DNA of 64,000 bases from DATCJA01 sp963814955. GTDB taxonomy: Bacteria; Acidobacteriota; Vicinamibacteria; Vicinamibacterales; UBA2999. Positions within the stretch are counted from its first letter, which is position 1; the number at the start of each line of letters is the position of its first letter. The stretch lies in contig CAWFEX010000006.1 of NCBI GenBank assembly GCA_963814955.1, positions 372,001 to 436,000 on the forward strand, given 5' to 3'. Of this stretch, positions 34,470 to 42,489 are shown piece after piece. Position numbers and translations under genes: made by a program. The notes beneath the pieces are model-generated. The model had not been told where the DNA came from. It was given only the letters and a program-made list of their open reading frames with translations, and made no database searches.

Positions 34470-34475
34470 AGTATA
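34470..34475 (-). promoter_or_regulatory. TATACT -10 box of the pyrR operon
   Basis: TATACT on the minus strand lies about 17 bases before the leader hairpin. A matching -35 box is not clear, because the expected position falls in a GGATCC-type repeat. Confidence 0.4.
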
Positions 34476-34507
34476 GCACTCTCGGATCCGGGGATCCGGG
34501 ATTCGGA

Positions 34508-34532
34508 CGTAGTGTCCGGCTTCAGCCGGACC
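34508..34532. repeat. REP-like palindrome, 25-base unit
   Basis: The palindrome GTCCGGC-TTCA-GCCGGAC is preceded by CGTAGT. The whole 25-base unit is identical to the left arm of the structure at 58608-58678. It lies upstream of pyrR. Confidence 0.8.
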
Positions 34533-34541
34533 GACGAGATT

Positions 34542-34855
34542 TCACTGCGTTAGTGGCGCGATCCAGTTCACAACGACGGTCAACGGTGCCGCGCGCGCGG
34601 ATTCAGGCACGGTGTTGACGAGAAAACGCTTGCCGTCCGGGGTAACGTCGTACATAGATGCGGTGCCACGTACCGCCCCTGTCCTAAACAATGCTTTGGC
34701 CCCGTTCACACGTCGGCGTTGCGCGCGACGAATGCTATTTGCTGACCATCCGGCGCCACCGCTACTGGTGCTTGTGCTGCGCCGGTCACCGAACTCGCCA
34801 CATCGATCGCCCACGGCTCGGGCGGCGCTACCGAGAAACGAATGGGCAAGCGAGA
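34542..34855 (-). pseudogene. decayed Ser/Thr-kinase/TolB-propeller C-terminus
   Basis: The distal part reads TGAVRGTASMYDVTPDGKRFLVNTVPE and ends VVVNWIAPLTQ. This is the usual C-terminus of acidobacterial kinase proteins carrying WD40/PD40 beta-propellers. Further upstream in another frame come IRFSVAPPE and VAVAPDGQQIAFVARNAD, matching the first propeller blade. The several hundred residues that normally separate these pieces, and the kinase domain itself, are missing. It is therefore an internally deleted relic. Confidence 0.7.
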
Positions 34856-34925
34856 TTCCGATGCCCGCTGCAGTGTGGATCGCACTCGTCGGCTGGGCGG
34901 TTGCACTGATACGGGAGGCCAAGCC

Positions 34926-35048
34926 ATGACCCAGAACATGTGGAATGTGTTCATCCTGCTGGGCGGCATTCTGCTGTTCGTCACGGTCATAGGAGTTCTC
35001 GATCTCGTCGCGCGCCGTCGGCAGCGACGCGACGTGCACAGAACCTGA
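34926..35048 (+). CDS. small single-span membrane protein
   Basis: The 40-residue frame MTQNMWNVFILLGGILLFVTVIGVLDLV followed by an Arg-rich tail (ARRRQRRDVHRT) has one strong helix with cytoplasmic positive charges. GGGAGG stands seven bases before the ATG. A still shorter frame (MPAAVWIALVGWAVALIREAKP with a preceding MP) ends by overlapping this ATG. Function is unknown. The good ribosome-binding site argues it is translated. Confidence 0.45.
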   Translation: MTQNMWNVFILLGGILLFVTVIGVLDLVARRRQRRDVHRT

Positions 35049-35077
35049 TCGGCGGTCGCCTGGGCGTCGCGGCGGTC

Positions 35078-36747
35078 CTACCGCGAACTCGTCGCTGTCC
35101 GCGGCGCGTCCCCCGGGTCCAGCACGCCTATCCGCCCGTTCATGAACTCAGTGAACCAGATGCGCCCCTGCGGATCGATGCCGATACCGAGACGTGGATT
35201 GACGTTCCGGCTTGGGAACGGATACTCGACGAATGTCTCCCTCACGGGATCGAATCGGGTGAGGTTGTTGCCGTTGAGGTCGCCAAACCAGATATAGCCG
35301 GTCCTCGGGTCTTCGACGAAGCCGTACGGCGATGCCTTTTCCGTCGGCGGCTGATAGAACGTGAACCGGCCGGTCCGCGGATCCAGCTTTCCGAGCTTGT
35401 GATTGTCGAACGCGCCAAACCAGACGTTGTCGTGAGCGTCGACGTGCACGCCGCGGATGTGCGGCGTGTCGGGCGCGAAGTAATTCTTCGTTTCACCCGT
35501 CTTCGGATCGACGCTCACGATCATGCCCATGGAATAGGCGACGCCCCAGCCGCGGCCCGTTGAATCGACCTTCGCGTCGTACAGCCCCGCGCGGACGGCC
35601 GGCGCGGGATCGCCCTCGGCGTGATCGAGCAGCGCTTTGGATCCGGCCGGATACGCGGCAGGCAACTCGATACTTGTAGCTGCGGAACTGTTCGGTCCGC
35701 GGGTTATAAACGTAGAAACCCTCGTCGCTTTCGCCGAGCGACGAGAACCAGATATTGCCGTCGCGATCCTCCTGGCAATTATGGGTGCCCGGCATCTTGG
35801 CCGACCAGTTGATCTCGACGAGCCGATCGGTCCTCGGATCGACCATCGCGATCTTCGCCACGCCGCGCGCATTCAGCGCCATCCAGACACGCCCATCCCG
35901 CGTCGCGCACGGTGTATGAGGAACGGCGTTTGCGGTTGGGACGGGATAGCTGCGGAACTGCTCGGTGGCGGGATCGAATTTCAGAACGGCGTTGGTCGCG
36001 GCATCCCATCCGGAGATCCACACGCGTCCTGCCCCATCCACTGTCAGGCTGTGCGGCATGCTCCGCGCGTTTGGCAGCGTGTATTCGTGGAAGGTGGCGC
36101 GCGCCACTTCCGGGGCCACTTTCGGGCGCGGACACCTGCGAGCGCGTCGGCGCAGCCGCACCAGGTCCGAAATACTGTCCTTTGGGACCGAACCATCGCT
36201 CCAGCTCTGCCCCGAGCACCTTCCACTCAGCATCGCTCGCGGCGAAGGGGCGGCCGATCCGCACCGGCATCTGCTTCTCGACATACGCCCGCCACTGGGC
36301 GGCCGTCGAGCCACGGCGGCGCAGCATCACGTCGAGCGCATGACAGTTGATGCACATCGACTTGAGCATCTGGGCAGGCGGATGGTCCGGAATGAGCTGG
36401 TCGATATCGGCGCCGGTGAACTGCGTCACGCTCCAGCTCGGTGCCAGCGAGAAGTTGAGGGTGCCGCCCACGCCGTCGGTCGACCGCCGCTCGGCCGCAA
36501 AGCCGAAGGCTTCAACCAGGAGGTCGTGCTTCCCGGGCGTGACGGTCAATTCATAGCGGCCGTCCGCTGCAGTGAATCTTGCCGTGCTCTTGACGCCCGC
36601 TGTGGCTTTGACGAGCGCGCCCGCAATCGGTTGGCCCGCAGCGTCTGTTACTGCTCCTCGAATCACGGCATCCGCGGCATCCGGTCTGGCGGTAGAGGTG
36701 AACGCAACGACAGCCAGCGACAGGCCGAGGTACGTTACCGCTCGCAT
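35078..36747 (-). CDS. exported cytochrome c / Vgb-type beta-propeller fusion (two frame breaks)
   Basis: In order: signal peptide (MRAVTYLGLSLAVVAF), a carboxypeptidase-regulatory beta-sandwich (AVIRGAVTDAAGQPIAGALV), a haem c motif CINCH (C132-H136), and a streptogramin-lyase-like propeller with repeated GRVWISGWD, GNIWFSSLG, DNVWFGAFD, GYIWFGDLNG and GRIWFTEFMNG blades. Frame breaks at about 36120 and 35672 divide it into three pieces that join smoothly if single bases are adjusted. AAGGAGAG before 36747 fixes the start. Likely a periplasmic redox-associated protein. The lyase activity named for the family is not implied. Confidence 0.8.
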
Positions 36748-36767
36748 GACACTCTCCTTGACAACGG

Positions 36768-36824
36768 TGGGCAGTAGCAACGGCCGCTCAGATCTTACTG
36801 CCTGCTACCTACTGCTATTGTGGC
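36768..36824. repeat. GCAGTAG/CTACTGC short repeats
   Basis: GGGCAGTAGCAA and the opposing ACTGCCTGCTACCTACTGC fill the divergent gap between the Vgb fusion and the ABM-domain gene. They are of the same kind as the GGTAGCT block at 817-900. Confidence 0.5.
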
Positions 36825-36851
36825 AATATTCACCCGTCCCGAGGAGGCACT

Positions 36852-38240
36852 ATGCGCACGTCCGCACTCCTTTCAGCGGTTCTCATGTTGTCGCTCAGCG
36901 AATCCGCGCTCGCACAGGAATGGGTGGAGTACATCAACCGCGAGGACGGCTTTCGCGTGGATTTCCCCGGTCAACCGAGAGTACAGGACACGACCTGGAC
37001 GTCGGAGTATGGCTACACATTGCCTGCCCGTGTCTACAGCGCGAACCGCGGCCAGGAGCGCTATTCGATCACGGTGGTTGATTATCGCGGTGTCGAGAAG
37101 CTGGGCGTCGCTCGGGCCAATGCGTGCCCCGCTGGCGCCGAGCCGTGCAGAGGTGGACAGGCCGGTAGCGTGATCGGGCCTGGCTACTGGAAGCAGGACG
37201 TGCGCGGCGCGGTCATGTATGCCACCTTCAAGCTTCTGCAGCGCGACGCGAAGCTCACGCACCTCATGTGGAACTGGACGGATCTTGTGGACGGCAATCT
37301 GGTTCAGCTCACGAACAACGCCGATCGGTCCAGGACGTTCGCAGCCATTCACATCCACGACAACCGGCTTTATGTCCTCGAGGGCACCGTGCCAGAGGGA
37401 AATCCGGAACCCGGCTTGTTTCAGCAGTCGATGGGATTCGTCGACAGAGACGGGAACGGCATCCGTTATCAGGCGCTCTACTCCGCATACACGGGTCTTG
37501 GCGAGGCTCCGATGCCCAACCGCGCGGGAGGTCGTGGCGCCGGCGCGGGCCCGGGCGGCGCAGCAGCAGCGCCGGCGACTCCGCTCCCCGGACAGGCCGC
37601 GCAAGCGGCGCCTCCGCCCGTTCCGGAAGGACCACGAACCGTCGTCACCTACGTCGAGGTGGCGCCAGCCTCGCAGGCGGAAGCCGGGGCGCTGATGACG
37701 AAATACCGCGACGCGACGCGGCGGGATCCCGGAAATATACGCGCGGATGTGTTCCAGCAGAACGGCCGTCCCGGACACTTCGTCGTTGTCGAAGAATGGC
37801 GTGACGATCCCTCGTGGAAGAACCACCGCGGGCTGGCGCACGTCACGCAGTTTCACGAGAAGCTGACGCCCCTGCGCGTAGGTCCGTACGACGAGCGCTC
37901 GCACACCGGTATTTCGGGCGGCTCCGAGTCGTCTGCGCCCGCAGGATCCGTACTTGTCGTCACGCATATCGACGTTACGGGGCAAGGCGCACCCAAAGTC
38001 CGGGAAATGCTGCGCACGCTGTCCGACGTGTCCCGCAAGGAATCGGGCAATGTGCGATTCGAGGCCCTACAGGGCGTCAGGCAAAACCATTTCACAGTGC
38101 TCGAGGTCTGGAGAGACGAACGTGCGCGCGAGGCGCACCTGACTGGCGGACAGGTCAAAACGTTCCGGGAAGGGCTATACCAGTTTGCGGTCGATGGCGC
38201 TCCGTATGACGAGCGCCTGTACCGCGCGCTGACACCATAG
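36852..38240 (+). CDS. exported protein with two ABM-type domains
   Basis: The 462-residue protein has a signal peptide (ending ALAQ), an N-terminal domain of about 200 residues (YINREDGFRVDFPGQPRVQ), an Ala/Pro/Gly linker, then two dimeric alpha/beta-barrel repeats of the antibiotic-biosynthesis-monooxygenase type. Repeat one starts RTVVTYVEVAPAS and contains FVVVEEWRDDPSWKNH. Repeat two starts SVLVVTHIDVTG and contains FTVLEVWRDERAREAH. ABM domains usually work as cofactor-free oxygenases on quinol-like compounds. An exported tandem form is unusual and its substrate is unknown. CGAGGAGG precedes the ATG. Confidence 0.78.
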   Translation: MRTSALLSAVLMLSLSESALAQEWVEYINREDGFRVDFPGQPRVQDTTWTSEYGYTLPARVYSANRGQERYSITVVDYRGVEKLGVARANACPAGAEPCRGGQAGSVIGPGYWKQDVRGAVMYATFKLLQRDAKLTHLMWNWTDLVDGNLVQLTNNADRSRTFAAIHIHDNRLYVLEGTVPEGNPEPGLFQQSMGFVDRDGNGIRYQALYSAYTGLGEAPMPNRAGGRGAGAGPGGAAAAPATPLPGQAAQAAPPPVPEGPRTVVTYVEVAPASQAEAGALMTKYRDATRRDPGNIRADVFQQNGRPGHFVVVEEWRDDPSWKNHRGLAHVTQFHEKLTPLRVGPYDERSHTGISGGSESSAPAGSVLVVTHIDVTGQGAPKVREMLRTLSDVSRKESGNVRFEALQGVRQNHFTVLEVWRDERAREAHLTGGQVKTFREGLYQFAVDGAPYDERLYRALTP

Positions 38241-38328
38241 GCGACCCCAGCTAGCGGGGCCGCTTTATCACTTGACAGAGGCGGCGTCTGGTGGTTGCAT
38301 CCTCCGGTACTCCTCAAGGAGGTGCTGC

Positions 38329-38745
38329 ATGCGAATCCTTCGCCCTTGTGCAACTCCGTTCGCGACGCTTGCGCTCGCCACTCTGGCCGCCGCCGGTGTG
38401 GCGGCACATCACAGCCGGGCAGGCTACGACTCCGCGCCGGGCAAGCTGGTCACCAACAACGGCGTGGTCTCGAACGTCATCTGGCGGAACCCTCACGTGT
38501 TCGTTGTCTGGGACGTGAAGGACAGCAACGGCTCGGTCGTGAAGTGGACCGGGGAGCTGTCGTCGCCGACCACGATGATCAGCGAGGGAATGGGCCGTGA
38601 CACGTTCAAGGCAGGCGACCCGATCGCCGCCACGTTCATGCCTGCGAAGGCGGGCACGCCACACGGCCTTCTCATCAAGGTCGTGCGGCCAGACGGCAAG
38701 GTCGTACTGGATCTGTCAGAGCGGCGCAACCTGCTCGAACAATAA
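38329..38745 (+). CDS. DUF6152 family exported protein
   Basis: The 138-residue protein has a signal peptide followed by AHHSRAGYD, the conserved HHSxxxYD opening of DUF6152, then a small beta-barrel (GVVSNVIWRNPHVFVVWDVKD). A textbook AAGGAGGTG stands before the ATG at 38329. The family is abundant in soil Acidobacteriota and Proteobacteria and often neighbours the type of gene that follows. Biochemical role is unknown. Confidence 0.82.
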   Translation: MRILRPCATPFATLALATLAAAGVAAHHSRAGYDSAPGKLVTNNGVVSNVIWRNPHVFVVWDVKDSNGSVVKWTGELSSPTTMISEGMGRDTFKAGDPIAATFMPAKAGTPHGLLIKVVRPDGKVVLDLSERRNLLEQ

Positions 38746-38767
38746 GCGCAGACAAGGCCAACCGATC

Positions 38768-39670
38768 ATGCGATACCGAATACGTGTCTTCATCGTGACG
38801 CTTGCGGCCGTGGCCGCGTTGTCAGGCGCCGCGTCCGCGCAAGCGCCTGGCCGAACGCCTGAGAAGCCTGCCGTCGCGTCCGTGCCCGCGCCCGACGGCT
38901 GGAAGACCTGCCCGCGCTGTCAGAACGAGACCGACCGGCGGGAGGCCAACGCAAGGTACAAAGTCGAAGGCCATGCGTTCACCCCACGTGACCTGTCGGG
39001 CGTCTGGTACGGGGACGTGGCTGCCGGCCGGTTCTTCGTGAATCCCCCCCCGTACACGCCGCTCGGAAAAGAACGGTTCGAGGCGACAATCGGCGAGAAG
39101 AACGCGGCGGGCGAATATCTGCACACGAAGGACACGTCGGGCATCGGCGGCGGCGCGCTGGTGAATTGCGATCCGCGCGGCTGGCCGCGGCTGGCGACCG
39201 GCAACTACGGCTTCGAGTTCATCATGCTGCCCGACCGGGTGATGCAGTTCTTCGAGCAGACCCATACCTGGCGCACAATCTGGACCGATGGGCGGAAGCT
39301 GCCGGCGAACCCGCCGGAATTGCGATGGCTGGGCTGGAACGTCGGCCGCTGGGATGGGAATACGTTCATCGTCGACTCAACCGGCTTCGACGATCGCTCG
39401 TGGATTTCCGCGACCCTTCCGGACGGCGGGTTCCCGCACAGCGATCAGATGCGCGTCACCGAACGCTGGCGCCGTATGAACTACGGCACGATGGAGGTCC
39501 AGATCACGATTACCGATCCGGAGATCTACACAAAGCCGTGGGCGTTGCCGCCGCTGCAGGTCGCGCTGACTCCCGGGGCTGAGATCTGGGAGTACTTCTG
39601 CGTACCGTCGGACTTCAATACCTTCAATAGCGACGTCTACCTGCCGGTTGCTACGGGAGAGAAGAAGTAA
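38768..39670 (+). CDS. conserved exported protein, DUF6152 partner
   Basis: The 300-residue secreted protein has a signal peptide ending ASAQ. A CPRC pair near residue 50, LSGVWYGD, ALVNCDPRGWPRL, IMLPDRVMQFFE, WDGNTFIVDSTGFDDRSW and TITDPEIYTKPW make a pattern I recognise from uncharacterised acidobacterial proteins encoded next to DUF6152 genes. It starts 22 bases after the DUF6152 stop and is presumably co-transcribed. No enzymatic assignment is possible. Confidence 0.7.
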   Translation: MRYRIRVFIVTLAAVAALSGAASAQAPGRTPEKPAVASVPAPDGWKTCPRCQNETDRREANARYKVEGHAFTPRDLSGVWYGDVAAGRFFVNPPPYTPLGKERFEATIGEKNAAGEYLHTKDTSGIGGGALVNCDPRGWPRLATGNYGFEFIMLPDRVMQFFEQTHTWRTIWTDGRKLPANPPELRWLGWNVGRWDGNTFIVDSTGFDDRSWISATLPDGGFPHSDQMRVTERWRRMNYGTMEVQITITDPEIYTKPWALPPLQVALTPGAEIWEYFCVPSDFNTFNSDVYLPVATGEKK

Positions 39671-39671
39671 A

Positions 39672-39705
39672 ACGCGTAAGTCAAAGGGCAAAAGTCAAAG
39701 GTCAA
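39672..39705. repeat. TCAAAGG (TTTGACC-family) repeat
   Basis: GTCAAAG, GGCAAAA, GTCAAAG and GTCAAAG are the reverse complement of the TTTGACC family found before ctaA. It lies between convergent genes. Confidence 0.7.
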
Positions 39706-39709
39706 AGCC

Positions 39710-40177
39710 TCACGGCTTCAAGGCTTGTATCTGGATTTCCTTCAAGGGCTCGAGCTCGCGCGGGAGCTCCGTCTGGCCAGCGGGCCACTTGTTCGACTTG
39801 AGCAGAAAGGCGGTCACGTCAGCGGTTTGTTGACGTGACAACGTGCTCGGCTGGTTGAGCGGCATGGTGATACGAATCCGCTCGAACAGATCCGATAGCG
39901 GCAGATCGTTCCAGGTAGACGTGAAGACGCCGCCGAGGAGCGCGGGCGTCATGTCGCCCCCTTCGAGCTGCGGCCCGTGGCAGGCGCCGCAGCGCTCGTA
40001 GTAGATGACCTCGCCGCGCTTCGCCTGCTCCTCGGTGTAGACGCCGGCCCAGACCGACGTCGCCGCCGCCTGCGCGGCGACGCTCAGGGTGGAAGAATAG
40101 AAAAGTAGAAACTGGAAAACTAAAAAGTGGAAAAGTAAGTAGCAAGTAGGCTGGTGTACTTTCAACTTACTTTTCAT
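39710..40177 (-). CDS. mono-haem cytochrome c, partner of PQQ dehydrogenase
   Basis: The protein of about 155 residues has a class I haem motif CGACH (C63, C66, H67), preceded by YTEEQAKRGEVIYYE and followed by GPQLEGGDMTPALLGG. Met in RITMPLNQP is the probable sixth ligand. It begins 28 bases after the PQQ dehydrogenase and should accept its electrons in the periplasm. The hydrophobic core of the signal peptide (YLLFHFLVFQFLLFYSS) is encoded entirely by an AT-rich seven-base repeat. The start at 40177 is the best ATG, but it lacks a clear ribosome-binding site. Confidence 0.82.
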   Translation of the reverse strand: MKSKLKVHQPTCYLLFHFLVFQFLLFYSSTLSVAAQAAATSVWAGVYTEEQAKRGEVIYYERCGACHGPQLEGGDMTPALLGGVFTSTWNDLPLSDLFERIRITMPLNQPSTLSRQQTADVTAFLLKSNKWPAGQTELPRELEPLKEIQIQALKP

Positions 40178-40195
40178 TTTCCACTTTTTACTTGC
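40090..40195. repeat. AAAGTGG/AAAGTAG repeat block overlapping the cytochrome c start
   Basis: Units such as AAAAGTA, GAAACTGG, AAAACTA and AAAAGTGG, and in the other half their reverse complements, form a large inverted repeat (arms around 40124-40140 and 40165-40190). It covers the cytochrome c start codon and signal-peptide codons. Confidence 0.8.
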
Positions 40196-40205
40196 GTGCC
40201 GCTGT

Positions 40206-42338
40206 TTACCGCGTTTCTCGCTTCGGGTCGGCATTCGGCAGCGCGAACGACAGGTACTCGCCCGAATAGTTGCCGCCGCTCACAGCCACGATGATGTACT
40301 GCTTGCCGTCGAGCATGTACGTCATTGGCGATCCGCTCTGGATGGCCGGCATCAGGAGCGCGCCGACTTCCTTCCCTGTCTTCTTGTCGTAGGCGCGAAG
40401 CATGGCGCCGCGCGGCCGTCCCGGCGGCGTGGTGATCTGCGGATCGCCCATGATGACGAGCGTCTTGGTGACGACGAGTCCGACGCCCGACGTTCCTGGC
40501 TGCCCGGTCTTCGGGATGTTCATCCCCTTGAGTGCCGCATGATTGCGGATGTTGTCGGGCGTGTCGCCGTGCGCCGTCTGCCAGAGCAGCTCGCCGCGAT
40601 TCAGATCGACGGCGGCGAGCAATCCGTACGGCGGTTTTGAAACCGGCAACCCTTCCACGTTCAGCCCAGGCACCGGAGCCGGTGGCGGACTCCCCGCCGG
40701 CGGCGTGTACCGCTGCGGCAGGTTCTCGCGGTTGACGATGCCAGCATCGGCCGCGCAGCAGTCGCCAGGTCCCCAGACCTCCACGAACGGCCGCCCTGCG
40801 ACGCCGGAGACATAGCGGATGTCGGAGTAGCCAGGCGGCGGCGCGACGAGCGTGCGCACGCCGAACGTATTGCCCGCGGGCGCAAAGATGATCCCGTTCT
40901 CGGGGTCAAGGCCGCCGCCGGGCCAGTTTGTCGCGGTCGCGGGGACGATGGCGCCGAGCATCTCCTTCACGTCGCCGAGCATCGGCGGATTGAACGGGGT
41001 GTTCGCCACACGATAGCGCTTGATGATCTCTTGCGCCTTGGCGCGCAAGTCGGGCGTGAAGTCGATCAGGTCGTCTGGCACCCGCATGAACTCGCGGGCG
41101 TAGGCCGGCGGCTTGATTACGTGCGGCTGCGTCGGTGACGTCTTCTCGCCCGGTATGTCCGACTGCGGCACGGGCCGCTCCTCGATCGGCCAGATCGGCT
41201 GCCCCGTCACGCGGTCGAGCACGTACACCCACGCCTGCTTGGTTAACTGCGCGACGATCTTGCGCGGCTTTCCGTCAACCATCACGTCGGCGATGATCGG
41301 TGGCGCGGGCATGTCGTAGTTCCAGAGCGGATGGTGCACGAGCTGGTAGTGCCACCGCCGCTTGCCTGTCTTGACCTCCACCGCGACGATGCTCTCGGCA
41401 AACAGGTTGTTGCCGGGGCGATGGCCGCCGTAATAGTCCGACGTCGGCGTCTCAACAGGCAGGTACACCAGGCCGAGCTCCTCGTCGACAGTCGGCTGAT
41501 TCCAGACACCCACGTTGCCGTTGGTCGCCCACGAGCCGTTCTCCCATGTCTCGTTGCCGAACTCGCCGGGTCGCGGAATGGTGTCGAACCTCCATACCAT
41601 CCGCCCGGTCCGCACGTTGAAGGCGCGGATCACGCCCTTCGTGTTGTTATGCGACGGCACCGTGGCACCTTCGCGCATCGCCGCGCCTATGATCGCGATG
41701 TCGCCGACGACCGTCGGCGTCGAGTGGACGCCGATCTCGCCCGTCTCGAGATCGATCTGCTCGTTGGTGCCCTTGACGACGCCAACCTTCAGGTCGACGA
41801 CGCCATTCGTACCAAAGGAAGGAATCATCGATCCCGTCTTCGCGTTCAGCGCGATGAGGCGGTATCCAGTGGTGACATAGAGGACGCGTTCCTCGCCCTT
41901 TCCGTCGGTCCAGTAGGCGACGCCGCGGCCCGAGAGCTGCCGCGGCGAGTTGGCGGCGCGCCGCCCCTCGCGGTAGCTGTGCGACCAGATCAGCTCGCCG
42001 TTCTTCGCATCGAGGGCGATGACCGATCGCCGGGTTCCAGCGGTCGTGTAGAGCACGCCGTTCACCATGAGCGGCGTCCCCTCGAGCTTGTACTCGGGGA
42101 AGGGCCCGAAGTTGTCGGTCTTGAACCGCCACGCAACCTCGAGCTGGTTGAAGTTGGACGCGTTGATCTGGTCGAGTGGCGAGTAACGCGTGCCCCTCAG
42201 ATCGGCGTTGTAGTGGGGCCACTCGCCTTTCGTGGTGGATGGCTGCCCGTTCTGACCGGACACGCCGACGGTCAACCACAGGAGTCCGACTATGAGCGAG
42301 GTGACCACGAGCGCGCCGCGAGTAGCTGTGCGTGGCAT
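40206..42338 (-). CDS. PQQ-dependent dehydrogenase (quinoprotein)
   Basis: The 710-residue exported eight-bladed propeller protein has a signal peptide (LVVTSLIVGLLWLTVGVSG), then EWPHYNADLRGTRYSPLDQIN, characteristic of PQQ dehydrogenases, and tryptophan-docking repeats (ALDAKNGELIWSH, AFNVRTGRMVWRFD, AVEVKTGKRRWHYQ). It resembles membrane or soluble glucose/alcohol dehydrogenase-like enzymes. The substrate is undetermined. A GDCCAADAG vicinal cysteine pair occurs late in the chain, not at the usual methanol-dehydrogenase position. AAGGAG precedes the ATG. The partner cytochrome follows at once. Confidence 0.88.
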   Translation of the reverse strand: MPRTATRGALVVTSLIVGLLWLTVGVSGQNGQPSTTKGEWPHYNADLRGTRYSPLDQINASNFNQLEVAWRFKTDNFGPFPEYKLEGTPLMVNGVLYTTAGTRRSVIALDAKNGELIWSHSYREGRRAANSPRQLSGRGVAYWTDGKGEERVLYVTTGYRLIALNAKTGSMIPSFGTNGVVDLKVGVVKGTNEQIDLETGEIGVHSTPTVVGDIAIIGAAMREGATVPSHNNTKGVIRAFNVRTGRMVWRFDTIPRPGEFGNETWENGSWATNGNVGVWNQPTVDEELGLVYLPVETPTSDYYGGHRPGNNLFAESIVAVEVKTGKRRWHYQLVHHPLWNYDMPAPPIIADVMVDGKPRKIVAQLTKQAWVYVLDRVTGQPIWPIEERPVPQSDIPGEKTSPTQPHVIKPPAYAREFMRVPDDLIDFTPDLRAKAQEIIKRYRVANTPFNPPMLGDVKEMLGAIVPATATNWPGGGLDPENGIIFAPAGNTFGVRTLVAPPPGYSDIRYVSGVAGRPFVEVWGPGDCCAADAGIVNRENLPQRYTPPAGSPPPAPVPGLNVEGLPVSKPPYGLLAAVDLNRGELLWQTAHGDTPDNIRNHAALKGMNIPKTGQPGTSGVGLVVTKTLVIMGDPQITTPPGRPRGAMLRAYDKKTGKEVGALLMPAIQSGSPMTYMLDGKQYIIVAVSGGNYSGEYLSFALPNADPKRETR

Positions 42339-42394
42339 CGTCTTCTCCTTCGTGCCTGAGCCGTGCTGCGGAACAAAAACGACGGAACTTGTGG

Positions 42395-42400
42395 AGTATA
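42395..42400 (-). promoter_or_regulatory. TATACT -10 box of the PQQ dehydrogenase operon
   Basis: TATACT on the minus strand lies about 57 bases before the start codon. No convincing -35 box was found. Confidence 0.4.
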
Positions 42401-42476
42401 CGTGAAGATCGGCCAGTGGACGGCTCCGCTGTCCCGGTTTCCACTCCGAGCGATCTGAACGATCCGAACCGTCCGG

Positions 42477-42482
42477 TATACT
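42477..42482 (+). promoter_or_regulatory. TATACT -10 box immediately before pyrK
   Basis: The hexamer ends seven bases before the pyrK ATG, and no ribosome-binding site lies between them. Initiation at the usual distance would give a leaderless or nearly leaderless mRNA. Confidence 0.45.
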
Positions 42483-42489
42483 CCCCCTA

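Noticed and set aside
34940..35563. Plus-strand open frame of about 200 codons over the Vgb fusion
   Set aside because: It is antisense to propeller blades with repeated xIWF motifs, and its own translation has no recognisable features.
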